Assembly: GCA_943736015.1 (NCBI GenBank)
Contig: OX031068.1
Coordinates: 29,086,296 to 29,150,295 of the forward strand
Length of the DNA: 64,000 nucleotides
Direction: 5' to 3'
DNA from: Tridacna crocea
Lineage: Eukaryota > Mollusca > Bivalvia > Cardiida > Cardiidae
The position numbers and the translations under genes were made by a program. The notes beneath the pieces are model-generated. The model was not told the DNA's origin. It ran no database searches and worked only from the letters and a program-made list of their open reading frames with translations. Numbering within the stretch: the stretch's first letter is position 1; every line of letters starts with the position of its first letter. Positions 34,981 to 45,829 of the stretch are shown one piece after another.

Positions 34981-35355
34981 TGGCCACCGTTGTATACCGT
35001 GTTCAAGTGCTGACGTTGACTTTTTACTAAATTATTAACATCAAAATAACAAATATAATGCACAAGTTAGTACTTGTTAAGCAGAAAGGGTAATAAGATA
35101 ATCAATTATCTTATAAATTTAATAATTGTAGGTTGCATATTCTTAAAGATTAAGTCTGTTGTCCCTTTGAAGAAGCCTGCAGAGATAAGCCTAGGGGCAA
35201 TAAAACACATGTGGTGTCTAATTATCATTTTATTTTCCCTTAACATTTAATTTCTTTGTTTTGCAAGAAATGAGGAAGCATATGTTTCAACATTTACTAA
35301 CAAGTGGGGGGGGGGATTAAAAGGGGGAAAAATACACGGTATACAACGGTGGCCA
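34981..35355. mobile_element. 375-bp element with perfect 21-bp terminal inverted repeats
   Basis: 34981-35001 and 35335-35355 are exact reverse complements (TGGCCACCGTTGTATACC...). Flanks GGTTA and GTTTA could be a 5-bp target duplication with one change. The interior is AT-rich and non-coding with a G9-10 run near 35310. It is a non-autonomous DNA transposon of unassigned superfamily, upstream of the candidate first exon. Confidence 0.7.
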
Positions 35356-35724
35356 GTTTAGCCTAGACAGACGACGACAGATAGCAAAGTACGTGTAGGA
35401 CATAATAGACAAACAGGTGTAGTGCAGTATAAGTTGTTTAGTGAAGTAGTTTTTTCGGTGCAGTTTGATTATTGATGAAGGATATTGCCAGCAATATTTT
35501 GTAAGTTGGCATATTTTCCTCAGGGTCCTCTTAGATCCATTTGTAACTTTAAAGAAAAAAAATCGCTACAGTAGATCTAAATCTATATTTAAATTTCAAG
35601 GTGTGTATTAAATTTGAAACTATACTCAAACGGAAAGTGTTATGGTGTATTGTATTTACATACCGTGATATTTCACAAGAAAATACATGTAGGTTTTTTC
35701 ATCCCAATTTTAAACCTATTTAAA

Positions 35725-35868
35725 CAGGCACGTAGGAAGTATTTCAAGATTTGAGGTGCGAACTTCGAAATACTAGGATGTTTTGTGTGGTTGTTGCATT
35801 GCACTAAAAACTCATATTTTAGTTACTGTGATTTTCAAAATTATGGGGGGGGGGGCTGAGCCCCCTCC
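35725..35868 (+). mobile_element. Short CAGGCACGTAGGAAG element, 3' end lost
   Basis: It matches the complete copy at 57406-57563 from its 5' terminus through the run 'gggggctgagccccct', then joins directly to the right half of a TTAA MITE. The 3' terminal repeat TTCCTACGGGCCTG is missing. Confidence 0.65.
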
Positions 35869-36021
35869 CCCCAGCATTTTCTCCTTTTCTCACAATGTAT
35901 TTTACCCATCACAAAACATTTCAAATTTTCAGTTTTTTTTTTTTTATTTTGTTCTCTGCAAATGCATTCAATGTGTACCAGTCTAAAAATGTGTCATTTG
36001 CTAATGACCCAAGAGTTAAAA
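35869..36021 (+). mobile_element. TTAA MITE, right half only
   Basis: It starts at the hairpin return arm (AGCATTTTCTCCTTTTCTCAC) and runs to GTGTCATTTGCTAATGACCC...GAGTTAA. The left half was replaced at the junction with the CAGG element. Confidence 0.65.
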
Positions 36022-36225
36022 CAATGAGATAGGTTTAACTCTGTGCATACAAATAGACGATTTGCCAATTAAATTTGATATAAGCGATATTTCCATTTTA
36101 TCGTAAGCGGCTCACCGGAAGTATCACGTGACACCGGACAATCAAAGCATTATTTCAATGATAAATACCGTATATCCCGTTCACAAATCCTTTAAATTTG
36201 GACAAATTCACCACTGAAAAAAAGT

Positions 36226-36527
36226 ACCAGCCGATATAGCTCAGTAGGTAGAGCGTAGGACTTGTGAACACAATGTCGTACAGGTTGTGGGTTCGATTCC
36301 CCGGCTGGCCAACTAAAAAATTACTAATAGTCTTTCGGATGAGACGTTAAACCGAGGTCCCGTGTGACGGTGCTACACACCGAGCACGTTAAAGAACCAG
36401 GCGGAATTCTCAGTAGTTTCGTCCTGTATCCTTGCACTATCCCCCGTAACAACTAACCGTCTTCTGGGGGCGTCGCTCAGATGGGCAACCGGTAGCGACG
36501 ATAAATAAACGAAAAATAATCAATCAA
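36226..36527 (+). mobile_element. Complete tRNA-derived SINE with a 13-bp TSD
   Basis: The tRNA-like head has an A box TAGCTCAGTAGG (36237-36248) and a B box GGTTCGATTCC (36290-36300), with CCAGCCG/CGGCTGG pairing at its ends. The body has the block CGGATGAGACGTTAAACCGA (36334 on), a type of conserved central domain shared by SINEs of many animals. The tail is simple-sequence. Perfect 13-bp direct repeats ACTGAAAAAAAGT flank it at 36213-36225 and 36528-36540, so the insertion is complete and fairly young. Confidence 0.85.
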
Positions 36528-37020
36528 ACTGAAAAAAAGTGACATAGTAAGAAATCTATATGAAATCAATTCAAACACAATTTATTCATATGTCATGACA
36601 TTGTTTTTGAAAAAAATCGTTAGGAATAGACAAAATACGCATTTTATGATACCGTATTCAAATAAAGAACATGTAGAAAGGAATGTAGGTAAAAAAGCCA
36701 GAGGTAAAAAAGCCATAGGTAAAAAGGCCATAGGTAAAAAAGCCATTGGTAAAAAAGCCAGAAGTAAAACGGTAAAAAAGCCATAGGTAATAAGGCCATA
36801 GGTAAAAAAGCCAGAGCTAATTTAGTGCATGTATATATGATTTATTAAGAAAATACCAAATATTTTATATATAATATTGATATATATAAATATTTAATGA
36901 AAATGATTTGTGCATTAATTCTAATATTTATATTTGTGCATAATTTTTTACATTTATTATGTAAATTAAAAGAATTTACCATGTAAAGCATCTATGGTAT
37001 CTAAATATTATATATTATCA

Positions 37021-37491
37021 ACAAGAGCGGCAAACTGTCGCAAGATACGCCCGTCTTACCCCAAGTTGTAAAGCTGGGGCATGCACCAGACTAAATTCAA
37101 GTATGAAAAACGACAAAGGGCAATAACTCAAAAATTAAGCGAGCAAGAGTTATGGTTCCTCTGCACTGCACTCCCCCTTGGTGAGATCTATCCACCCAAG
37201 AAATTTCATAACCCTAGCTAGTATAGTTTTGGAGATATGCTCCGGACAAAATTCAAGTATGAAAAACAACAAAGGGCAATAACTCAAAAATTAAGCAAGC
37301 AAGAGTTATGGTTCCTGTGCACTGCACTCCCCCTTGATGAGATCTATCCACCCATGAAATTTCATAACCCTAGGTAGAATAGTTTTGGAGATATGCTCCG
37401 GACAAAGAACTGGACGCCGCCCGCCCGCCCGCCCGTCCGCCCGTCATGGGTGATCCCATAATACGTCCCGTCTTCGACGGGCGTATAAAAA
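37021..37491 (+). mobile_element. Pearl/Helentron-like element, family 1, complete, two core repeats
   Basis: A 5' leader with ATACGCCCGTC (37045-37055), two ~155-bp cores starting near 37090 and 37247, a GCCC microsatellite (37415-37445), and the terminal hairpin CCCGTCttcGACGGG. The 3' GACGGGCGTAT (37476-37486) is the exact inverse of the leader motif. It shows what the truncated array at 8060-9101 has lost. Confidence 0.75.
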
Positions 37492-37876
37492 GGATGGGTA
37501 ACAAGATAATTTGTACTTAATAGAAATCATATTTGTTTATCTATCTACAAGTACTTGTTGATAAATTAATTGAAACCAATAATAGGTGCAGGAAATGCCC
37601 TACATAATCTAACAGTATTATTTCAAACTGTTATTGACCAATAGCATAATTATGATTAAAACTTGGACTTGTGAAACGACACTTTGCACTTGTTTGCAAT
37701 TAGTTTGTTTCTTGTATTGAAAGATTGTTCCATGGAAACTTTGAAGTATAAGATAATGGTATGCAATGATTGCAAACATGGTATGAAATTGCTTCCTTTG
37801 AGGAGTTTCCCCTTTTTTCCGAAATGTTTTCTAAAGTCATCACCTGCAACTGCAATAGTGTTAAGTATGGCCAGTT

Positions 37877-38310
37877 TCACTTATCAAACAACTAATTTTA
37901 GACTATTTCATATTGAAAGAGCATGCATAAAACACATCAAGATAGGATATAAAACATTGTTAGAAAAGCAGAAATTGTTTCGTGTTATGAGCAAGAAAAG
38001 TAAAAGGAGGCCTGTCTTAAATTGCGTTGTTTGGGAATTTAGAAAAGGGTTAAATATTAAGAAAATCTGTACACAACACATCATTATAGGGAAATGTGTG
38101 AAAAGGAAAATTTGTTTGTTATTGGCAGTTTCTCCTTAAATGTTTTCAAAAATCAGTGGCTGAAGACTGGAGAAGTTCCCCTTATCAAACAACTAATTTC
38201 AGAGTTTTACATATTGAAATAATCTGCATACAACACATCAAGATAGGATATAAACCATCGTGTGAAAAGGAAAAATTGGCTTCTCCTTTTCCCAAAATAC
38301 TTCTAAAGAT
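37877..38310. mobile_element. Two diverged MITE-like copies in direct repeat
   Basis: 'ttatcaaacaactaattt' occurs at 37877 and 38182, each followed by 'cacatcaagataggatataaa' and a damaged hairpin. They lie in the loop of the fold-back element. The open frame across 37684-38139 is a by-product. Confidence 0.45.
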
Positions 38311-38548
38311 TTTCTGAAACAAAAAGCTTTCTCTACATCATATACTACTAAATTAGCTCTTTTTTTCTTAGTAAACCATATATACTAAATTAGCTCTGGC
38401 TTTTTTACCTATGGCCTTATTACCTATGGCCTTTTTACCGTTTTACTTCTGGCTTTTTTACCTATGGCCTTTTTACCTATGGCTTTTTTACCTCTGGCTT
38501 TTTTACCGCACACCATTAAACAGTATTGACCACTTTGGGAGTATTGAC

Positions 38549-39470
38549 TGGGGTGGTTTTAACCGGTTAAAAGCGCTGGTTAAAACGGGGTACGGACAAT
38601 TGCCCCTGCGGACATTTGCCCCTGGGACAATTGCCCCTGCGGACAATTGCCCCTGCGGACATTTCCCCCTGCAAAATTTGTTCACCTGGACATTTCCCCC
38701 TGAATTTTTAAAAAGCTTAAAAATGGTTTTTATTTTAATCGGAAATATTTCTGTTTGCTTTAATCTTTAAATTTATAGCAACTTCATTATTATTTTGAAA
38801 AATTTAGTCTTATTTTAACAATATAACATGTGTTTTTTTTTCTTTGAAATAAGTCTGTTTTATGGCATTTTTTATATAGATTTTCCGTTTGATTTTTAAA
38901 TAGCTTCAAAATTGATGTGTATAAAAACTTGAACACTAAAGGTTAAAATATGTGAAAGACAACATATATAATCATGTTATGCATATGACCTGCCTGAAAA
39001 TAAAATAAATGTATTTCATACAATAGGTTTCTACTTTTTTTTGATACTTCAAAGTGAAAAACTTAACATTTAACATTTAAACTACCCAGTAAACTGTATA
39101 TACATTGAAATGAAACTTTAGCAGGTCAATGTCCATTCTGAAACATAAACACAATTAACAAAAAAAAAATGAATGCTAATAGATATTCATTTTGAAAAAC
39201 TGAAACGGCGAAAAAATTCATCTACTTATAACTTATTAACTGTAAATTTCTGAAATTACAAATGATATCACTCAAAATCAAATGTAAGTTACAATTTGAA
39301 AAAAATAACATCAATTAAAGTAAAAAAATAATGAATCAGGGGGAATTGTCCGCAGGGGCAATTGTCCGCAGGGGGAATCGTCCGCAGGGACAATTGTCCG
39401 CAGGGGCAATTGTCCCAGGGGCAATTGTCCGCAGGGGCAATTGTCCTACACTCGGTTAAAACCACCCCTG
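38549..39470. mobile_element. Fold-back element with GGACAATTGCCCCTGC-repeat arms
   Basis: GGGGTGGTTTTAACCG at 38550 and its inverse CGGTTAAAACCACCCC at 39454-39469 mark the outer ends. Just inside, each arm has five to seven tandem units of about 16-17 bp (GGACAATTGCCCCTGC, 38593-38702; inverse, 39336-39446). The 630-bp loop is AT-rich and non-coding. It sits only about 40 bp from the previous fold-back element. Confidence 0.75.
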
Positions 39471-39510
39471 GTTTTGACCGCCCAACCTTGGCAATCTGCC
39501 GCATTTGGAT

Positions 39511-39707
39511 ATTTCCGTAAAGTGTCATCTCAGATCAGCCTGTGCATGCCATGCAGACTAACCTGAGACAGTGCTTTGCAGCAACATTAGATTTTATGCT
39601 ACTATAGACTTGTGCAAAACAGAACATTATACAGAAACAGAAAGTTTCGTTTTGGATTAACCTGCATGGAATGCGCAGGCTGATCTGAGACGACACTTTA
39701 TGCAAAT
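39511..39707. mobile_element. 197-bp MITE with ~45-bp inverted repeats
   Basis: Arms 39511-39556 and 39662-39707 (ATTT.C.TAAAGTGTC.TCTCAGATCAGCCTG...) are inverse copies with a few mismatches. The AAGTGTC/CTCAGATCAGCCTG motif is a familiar type of mollusc repeat. Confidence 0.7.
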
Positions 39708-40048
39708 GTCTGAACGCCCCTTTTTGCATGTTACAGGCCATATAGAAGGAATTTCCAGGCAACAAATTTAATGTGGCTACAGTTATTAGGAACTTGTCTT
39801 TTAAAGGTAACTTGAGTAAACAAACATTTTCTGCTTTATTAAAAGTTTGCATTGTGTGTTAAAAGTCTTTAAGTCAAGATTGTGTAGTAAAGGGTTAACT
39901 GCCTTTAACAGGTTGTCTGATTTTTAGGTACACTGTCTGAATATAAACCATCAAAAGTTATGCGTAACCTCTTCGGAATATTAGACTCCGTGTCTATGGA
40001 CAAGAATTCAAATTCGCTTATTTTAAAAGCATTTATATAGACAACAAA

Positions 40049-40263
40049 TTAATCCATTACCACACAATCCCTACTTTTGAAAACCCTTAGATAGAAGACT
40101 TTAGAAAACATTGTAGGAAAAGGAGAAAATGCTGGTAACCAGCATTTTCTCCTTTTCGCACAATGTTTTCTACCCTTCACAAAACAAATTTCAAATTTTA
40201 AGTCACTTTTATTTTGTCGTCTTTTGTACAAACCTAAAATTTTGTTGTTTGGTAATGAGTTAA
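40049..40263 (+). mobile_element. TTAA MITE
   Basis: TTAATCCATTACCACACAATC to GTTGTTTGGTAATGAGTTAA. A strong hairpin with two mismatches. The right TTAA is shared with an oppositely oriented copy. Confidence 0.85.
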
Positions 40264-40470
40264 CTCTTTACCAAATGACAAAATTTTGGAATGGTCCAAA
40301 TTGAAAGCACATGCAGATGACAAATTAAATGTAACTCAAATATTGAAATTTGTGCCCAGCTGGGTAGAAAACATAGTGGGGGAAGGAGAAAATGCTGATT
40401 ACCAGCATTTTCTCCTTTTCCCACAATGTTTTCAAAAGGTTTTTATCTCAGGGTTGTTAAAGGTGGCCCT
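40260..40470 (-). mobile_element. TTAA MITE, tail-to-tail with the previous copy, 3' truncated
   Basis: It begins TTAACTCTTTACCAAATGAC (R type) and has a good hairpin around GCTGATTACCAGC. It is lost after 'ctcagggttgttaaagg', so the L terminus is missing. Confidence 0.75.
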
Positions 40471-40876
40471 TCAGTATTTTGGGATGAAAATCTTACAAAA
40501 ATACAAAAAAACTCATCCTTATACTACCAAAGCCTTATGATTTAATTAAACCCCATTAGTGGAAAACCATCCGACAACCAGATAAATTAGTGATTTACTA
40601 CAGCCCAGGTTGACACTGAAGGGTAACACAATGTATTTTTACATGAGGACTTTGCTATTTTTACATGAGGACTTTGCTCATTTACGTACAGGAAATATAC
40701 AGACAAAGCTTCAAACATAGCATCCGATGTGCTAGACATTATGAGAAATAATTGCATGTTTGTTATGTTAAGGAATTTAATAGTCATTAGTCACGTGCAA
40801 GTCACTTAACATTCCCACAATGCCTTTTTGATTTTGGCGGGAAATCTAAAAATAGCTTAAGAGGCTACATAGCCTT

Positions 40877-41100
40877 TTAACTCTTTACCACACGAGAAAA
40901 TTTTAGACTGGTTCAAATTGAAAGCATTTGCATACGACAAAATATAGGTGACTGAAAAACAGAAATTTGAGAAGGGTAGAAAACACTGTGGGAAAAGGAG
41001 AAAATGCTGGTTACCAGCATTTTCTCCATTTCCCACAGTGTTTTCAAAAGGCTTCTTTCTCAGGGGCGTCAAAAGTAGGGATTGTGTGGTAATGGGTTAA
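40877..41100 (-). mobile_element. TTAA MITE with paired stem changes
   Basis: TTAA-bounded, 224 bp. The arms read ACACTGTGGG and CCCACAGTGTT: CATTGTG has become CACTGTG on one side and the partner has changed to match. Confidence 0.85.
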
Positions 41101-41220
41101 GGGAATACCAACGAAAAATTTTTTTTTGAATTTTATGATTCTTAATTACTAATGATTTGTATCGTTTTTGCATATAAATTTCAGTGACATATAATTATAT
41201 TTCTTAATTTTGTGTGATTT

Positions 41221-41415
41221 GAAAGAGAAAGCGTTTTAAAACACTATGCAAAAAGAAGAAAATCATGGTAACCAGCATTTTCTCCTCTTCCCCCTATGTT
41301 TTCTACCCTTCCCAAAACCAATTTCAATTTTTGATTCGCATTTAATTTGTTGCTTTCAAAACTAATGCTTTCAAATTGGACCAAACTAAAACTTTGTAGT
41401 TTGGTAAAGAGTTAA
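41221..41415 (+). mobile_element. TTAA MITE, left end decayed
   Basis: Hairpin with several mismatches, R end TGTAGTTTGGTAAAGAGTTAA. Confidence 0.65.
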
Positions 41416-41829
41416 ATTCCTATCATGAGAAGGGTACCAGTCAGGAGATAATTGGGCCAGGAATATCTTGTTTCAATGTGAGGAAAGAATAATTGTAACT
41501 ATCTGGCTGTATATCCACTTTATTGTTAAAACTCTTTCCTCAGCTTTTTAACCGAAGTATTACACATTCTCAGCATCTTTAACCTTTACCACACAATCCC
41601 AACTTTCAAACTCACTGAGAGAAAACGCACTTGCTTATTATATGGTAGGCCTACTTTGATTTCCGGATTTCAGTGGATGTAAGCCGTTTACAAGAAAAGT
41701 CAACGTTTCCAGTTCTAACCATGAGGAGGTCTCCACATTTAGTACATTTCTTTAAAAAATTTTTTGACTGTATTTTACATAAATGTTGTGCAATATCAAA
41801 CCAGTACCATTTCACGAATCCGATAACCA

Positions 41830-41892
41830 CATTTTTGCCAAAATTCCAGGGGGGGTCCGGACCCCCGGTCCCCCCCTCTGGATCCGCCCTTG
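41830..41892 (+). mobile_element. Terminal fragment of another DNA transposon
   Basis: 'ccagggggggtccggacccc' followed by 'tctggatccgcccttg' resembles the C/G-rich terminus of a DNA transposon. Only this end is recognisable, and it abuts a MITE. Confidence 0.3.
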
Positions 41893-42122
41893 CTCTTTAA
41901 ACCAGTTGACAAAATTTTGTAACTGCTCATAATTGAAATATGTTGCAGACAATATAATAAAGCTTCAGATTAGTAAAACTTGTATCAAAAAGGGTAGAAA
42001 TTATTGTTAAAAACTAAGAACATGCTGGTTACCATTATTTTCTTCTTTTCTCACAATCTTTTTCTGAGCTTTTTCTCTTCAGTTGGTAGCTAAAATGCAG
42101 GATTGAATGGTAATTGTTAAAA
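41890..42122 (-). mobile_element. TTAA MITE, decayed
   Basis: R-type left end 'tctttaaaccagttgacaaaattttg', damaged hairpin, L end GGATTGAATGGTAATTGTTAA. Confidence 0.6.
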
Positions 42123-43310
42123 ACTTCTCTTCACTGTTACAGAAAAATCAGGCCTGTGGAGCAATACAGGCGCTCAAGCGCCTCTAGTTACTATCAGTTT
42201 GAAGGTTTTATCTCAGTTACATAGTAGGATAAGGGTTAAATTCTTAACCAACAAATCTACCAAACTATAAATTTAAAGTTTTGTAGTCTTTGGTTTTAAA
42301 TAGCATCTGCAGATGGGATCTACTGTTTGATCAAAAGTTTCTTGAAAGAAGGACTTTGCGAAGGATATGAAGTTGTTGTGGCAGAAGGAAAATTGCTTGT
42401 AACCAGCAGTTTTCCTCAAGATTCCAAACATGTTTTCCAAAAGCCTAAGTAGTGTCCCTAAATATCTGGACTGTCAGGTGAAGGGGCAAATTGCATGAGA
42501 ATTATTCGATAAAAAACGTATAAGAAATATAATCATATACAAGCATACTATTGATTTAAAAACGGCGTAATCTACATAATTATGTGTAAATATGATTTTC
42601 CTTGATTCACATATGACGAAAAAAATGGATGAATAGTCATTTTTCTCAATTAGATACAGTTTATTTACGATATCGAATTATATCCTTTACCAATCGACCC
42701 AATAAATGAAGCCTATAGACCCGTAATGCAAAACTATCCCAGTTGGGATATTTTTTTAAAAAATGTGGTCTAGGGGAGAAAACTCGTACTGCCTAAGAGT
42801 AAGAGAAAACCAAGAGTAATCTCCCTTATAATGATCTGTTTACCCCCCCCCCCCTTTTCATCATTTCTCCTAGACGCTTGACGGATCAAAGTACTAAATA
42901 CAACACTGGGGGAAAGGTGACATGCATGTATCGGTTTTAATCTGTTTTTAATAAAGATTTCAAGAGAGTTTCATTGACTTTGATTTCGATACAATAACGC
43001 TAGAATCTAATTTTTAAGAAAGAACATTTCCTGCTTTATTTCTTGAAATTCGAATGGAATCATCGAGAAAGTTTTGAATCCTGGAAAATCGCCATTTGCA
43101 AAGTTTATGAGATTTGTACGATCTGATTCTCTGTTTACATATTCCGCTTGTTTTGTTGAACCTATGTAGTGTTAAAATCTCTACAAGATACATTGAATGG
43201 ACTGTAGAGTCTATATATTTAAACCGTGGAAAGAGGTCCACATGTAGGCGCGAAAAAACTTCAAAGCGCCATATACAATAATAATTGTCTTTGCAACCAG
43301 TGTAGATTAA

Positions 43311-43341
43311 GATCAGACTGCACAGAACGTTCAGTCTGGTC
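43311..43341. repeat. GATCAGACTG hairpin
   Basis: GATCAGACTG cacagaacgtt CAGTCTGGTC followed by 'ttgatctacactgtccgctttgc'. Same family as 22305-22335. Confidence 0.65.
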
Positions 43342-43934
43342 TTGATCTACACTGTCCGCTTTGCTTAGACATTCTTCAATAAAGCAACCTTGATAATGTA
43401 ACTGTTTGGGAGAAGATACTAGACTGAACATTTCTGTTGGGTTTATTTGACGCCCTAGATAGAATCTAGTTGTCAGTATAGGGGACAGCTTTAGGGCTCA
43501 ATTTTGAATCTACCTCATATATTTCTACAAACCAGAAGTTTTGTTTTGAACTAGTTTATAAGATAATGTTTCAATATTAAGCGGTAGATCTATCTGTCGA
43601 CATTGTCCATAAATGAAAACATATTTTTGTTGGTAAGTGTGCGTTTATTTATCATTGTGATATCATATACTCTCTAATTTGATTTATTAATATCTGTTAC
43701 CTCAGAGATATGTTACCAAATGATGCATTGTTATGCTAGTGGAATCTTACCTTAATTCCAAATTCAAATATTGGCGTTATAAATTGTCACGAAATAAAAG
43801 GGAGACTACTAACCGCCTGTTTTGATGAATAATATGTCTAACTGAATTATTTTCTGTCAGGTGGCATGTTGTTTGTAGAATAATTAAAATTAACAATTTT
43901 ACCATACAAACTGATTCAAAGTCGTTACAGCTAC

Positions 43935-44029
43935 ATGAAAAATTATCGCTTGTCAAACCGATCGTCTCTACAGACGTTACCGTGTTTATTTGTCCTTGGT
44001 TTTACGCTTGCTCTTTGCTGGCTTCTTTT
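43935..44029 (+). CDS. Candidate first exon with signal anchor, copy 1
   Basis: ATG at 43935 opens a frame of 31 codons plus two bases, ending at a GTAAGG donor (44030). The peptide has a short basic N-terminus (MKNYRLSNRS) and then a hydrophobic run (CLFVLGFTLALCWLL), as in a type II membrane anchor or signal peptide. The two other copies keep the ATG and the donor but are frameshifted (+2 and -1). No downstream exon is identified: the terminal-type exon at 46188 needs a different phase. It could be chance, although the conserved donor in all three copies is suggestive. Confidence 0.3.
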
Positions 44030-45067
44030 GTAAGGTGCACAGGCATATAAGGACCACAGGCATGAGGAGGAGGTTCATTGTCCCGCCTACTGCTTCTACC
44101 ATTCAGGTACTGTAGCCGCAGTCATTTAGCACTACCGGAAAAAGCCAAAGCAAGGCTTTGGGTGGAGCCTGTCTCTTGTAGACCTATCTTCAAAGGAAAC
44201 GACGTGAAGCAGTCAGAAATAAGCCATTTCCTCCTCAATAAGGGAAGCAACTCTGACATTACTAATAACAAAATTTTGTACAAGTTGTCTCCCATTGACC
44301 ATTGGTAGTTCATCATTCTATCACAATGGCCTTAAATTGTGAAAGAAAATCAGTTTAGAACAAAACACCAAGCACAAGCGCAGGTAAAATGGAATAAATA
44401 AGCGAAGGAAGGGAGCAAGAAAGTAAATAAAACAATGGACAAAAAATACATGATAATGTTTAACAAATATCAGTTGAAATGACATGAAGGAACCAGAAAT
44501 AAACAAACACAAGGAGACGAGATAGTTTTCCTTGATTTCTTGTGATTTGACGGGTGCTTCTTGTTGTTAGGCGAACATTTCATAATCTAACACAAAAAAA
44601 TGTGTGTATCTTCACATATAAACCGTAAAACAATCCACAAAATACTGGAATCATTGATGAGTTTATTTTCACAGTGTCCCGGTTGTACATATACTAGTAT
44701 TCGGATAAAAGTTTGGCTTTGTAGAAGAAGCATAAAAGTTCTGTTCTTAAAACACTTCATTTAAGTTTTGAAAAATAAGTAACACAAAAAATGGAGGAAA
44801 AGTTTGGTAAACATTTAAATATTTAGAAGATGACAAACTTTAGGCCTGCATCAAATTGGAAGCAATTTAGCAGACAACAAATCTAAAAGTTGGTCAAAAG
44901 ATGACTTCTGTCCTTGATAGGATAGGAAAAATGAAATGATAGGAAAAACCAGAAGATGATGGATAATAGTATTTCATCCTATTTCTATAGTGGTTTCAAA
45001 AGAACATAGAGTTCTCAAGGATATATTTTGAAGCTGGGGACTGTGTACCTTCAGTCCGACTCTGAAG

Positions 45068-45142
45068 GCTTGCTCCGATGCTATTGTTGTTATTTAGTCT
45101 CTGCTGTGGAGACCAAATAACAAAAATAGCATTGGAGCAAGC
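45068..45142. ncRNA. 75-nt pre-miRNA-like hairpin
   Basis: Arms 45068-45101 and 45109-45142 (34 nt each) enclose a 7-nt loop, with 31 Watson-Crick pairs, one G-T and two mismatches. It is not part of the MITE family. A related 'tgttattgttattgggtctc' stretch follows at 45203. It may be an inverted repeat of transposon origin instead of an expressed small RNA. Confidence 0.3.
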
Positions 45143-45591
45143 ATGCAACCACTAGGCTTTGTATATACCTGTAGACTGAAGGATTTCCCAGGTGTCATTT
45201 TGTTATTGTTATTGGGTCTCGGAGAGGAGAAACATTTAAAAAATGGCATCGAAGCTCCCCTTTGGATCGAATGTAGGCTTTGTACATAGATCCTTTTCTT
45301 ATTGACCAACAAATCTAAAGTCAGTTCTATAGCATGTTATCAAACCATACTGTCAGACTGAAGAAAACATTTTGTATGTTTTGTTTTGGCCACAGCATTC
45401 TGAAGCAATGTCAGCCCATGGATACATGTAGATGATTTCTTTATGTGTAAAATACAATGTGGTTGGAATGATGAAATTTGCCATAAAAAGGGTAGAAAAA
45501 CCTGGTTGGAAAAGGAGAAAATGCCATGTATTATGGTGGTTTGAAAACAATGAATGTCTTGAAAAACAATGGCTTGTTGCGTACAAGATAT

Positions 45592-45826
45592 TTAACCCAT
45601 TACCACACAATCCCTACTTTTGACGACCCTGAGAAAGAAGCCTTTAGAAAACATTGTGGGAAAAGGAGAAAATGCTGATAATCATTACCAGCATTTTCTC
45701 CTTTTCCCACAATGTTTTGTACCCCTCACAAAACAAATTTCAAATTTTAAGTCACTTTTATCTTGTCGTCTTCAAATGCTTTCGATTTGGACAAGCCTAA
45801 TACATTGTCGTAGAGTAAAAAATTAA
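45592..45826 (+). mobile_element. TTAA MITE with an expanded hairpin tip
   Basis: TTAA-bounded, 235 bp. The tip reads GCTGATAATCATTACCAGC, a few bases longer than usual, on otherwise perfect arms. Confidence 0.85.
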
Positions 45827-45829
45827 ATA

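Larger units (their letters stand above)
36688..38507. mobile_element. Fold-back element with 15-bp-repeat inverted arms
   Basis: The left arm (36688-36827) and right arm (38384-38507) are inverted copies built from a 15-bp unit GGTAAAAAAGCCATA and variants. The order of variants is the same in both arms, ending GCTAATTTAG. The right arm lacks exactly one unit. The loop contains a pearl element (37021-37491) and decayed MITE-like blocks. The unit is five codons, so the left arm translates as a GKKAI repeat; this is not a gene. Confidence 0.8.
42189..44810. repeat. Triplicated unit, copy 1
   Basis: Shares order and sequence with 52188-55085 and 59836-62690. It includes a variant MITE (about 42250-42490), the GATCAGACTG hairpin, the candidate exon at 43935 and the segment after it. 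It is the most diverged and slightly shorter copy, lacking about 300 bp present near 53110-53420. Confidence 0.8.

Noticed and set aside
36228-36310. Functional tRNA gene
   Set aside because: The D, anticodon and T stems are imperfect and the segment is the head of a SINE bounded by a 13-bp duplication.
36595-36786. Open frame with GKKAI repeats
   Set aside because: It is the translation of the 15-bp repeat arm of a fold-back element; the period is five codons by chance and the other arm is inverted.
37684-38139. 151-codon open frame
   Set aside because: It covers a decayed MITE-like hairpin inside a fold-back loop, with no coding signature.
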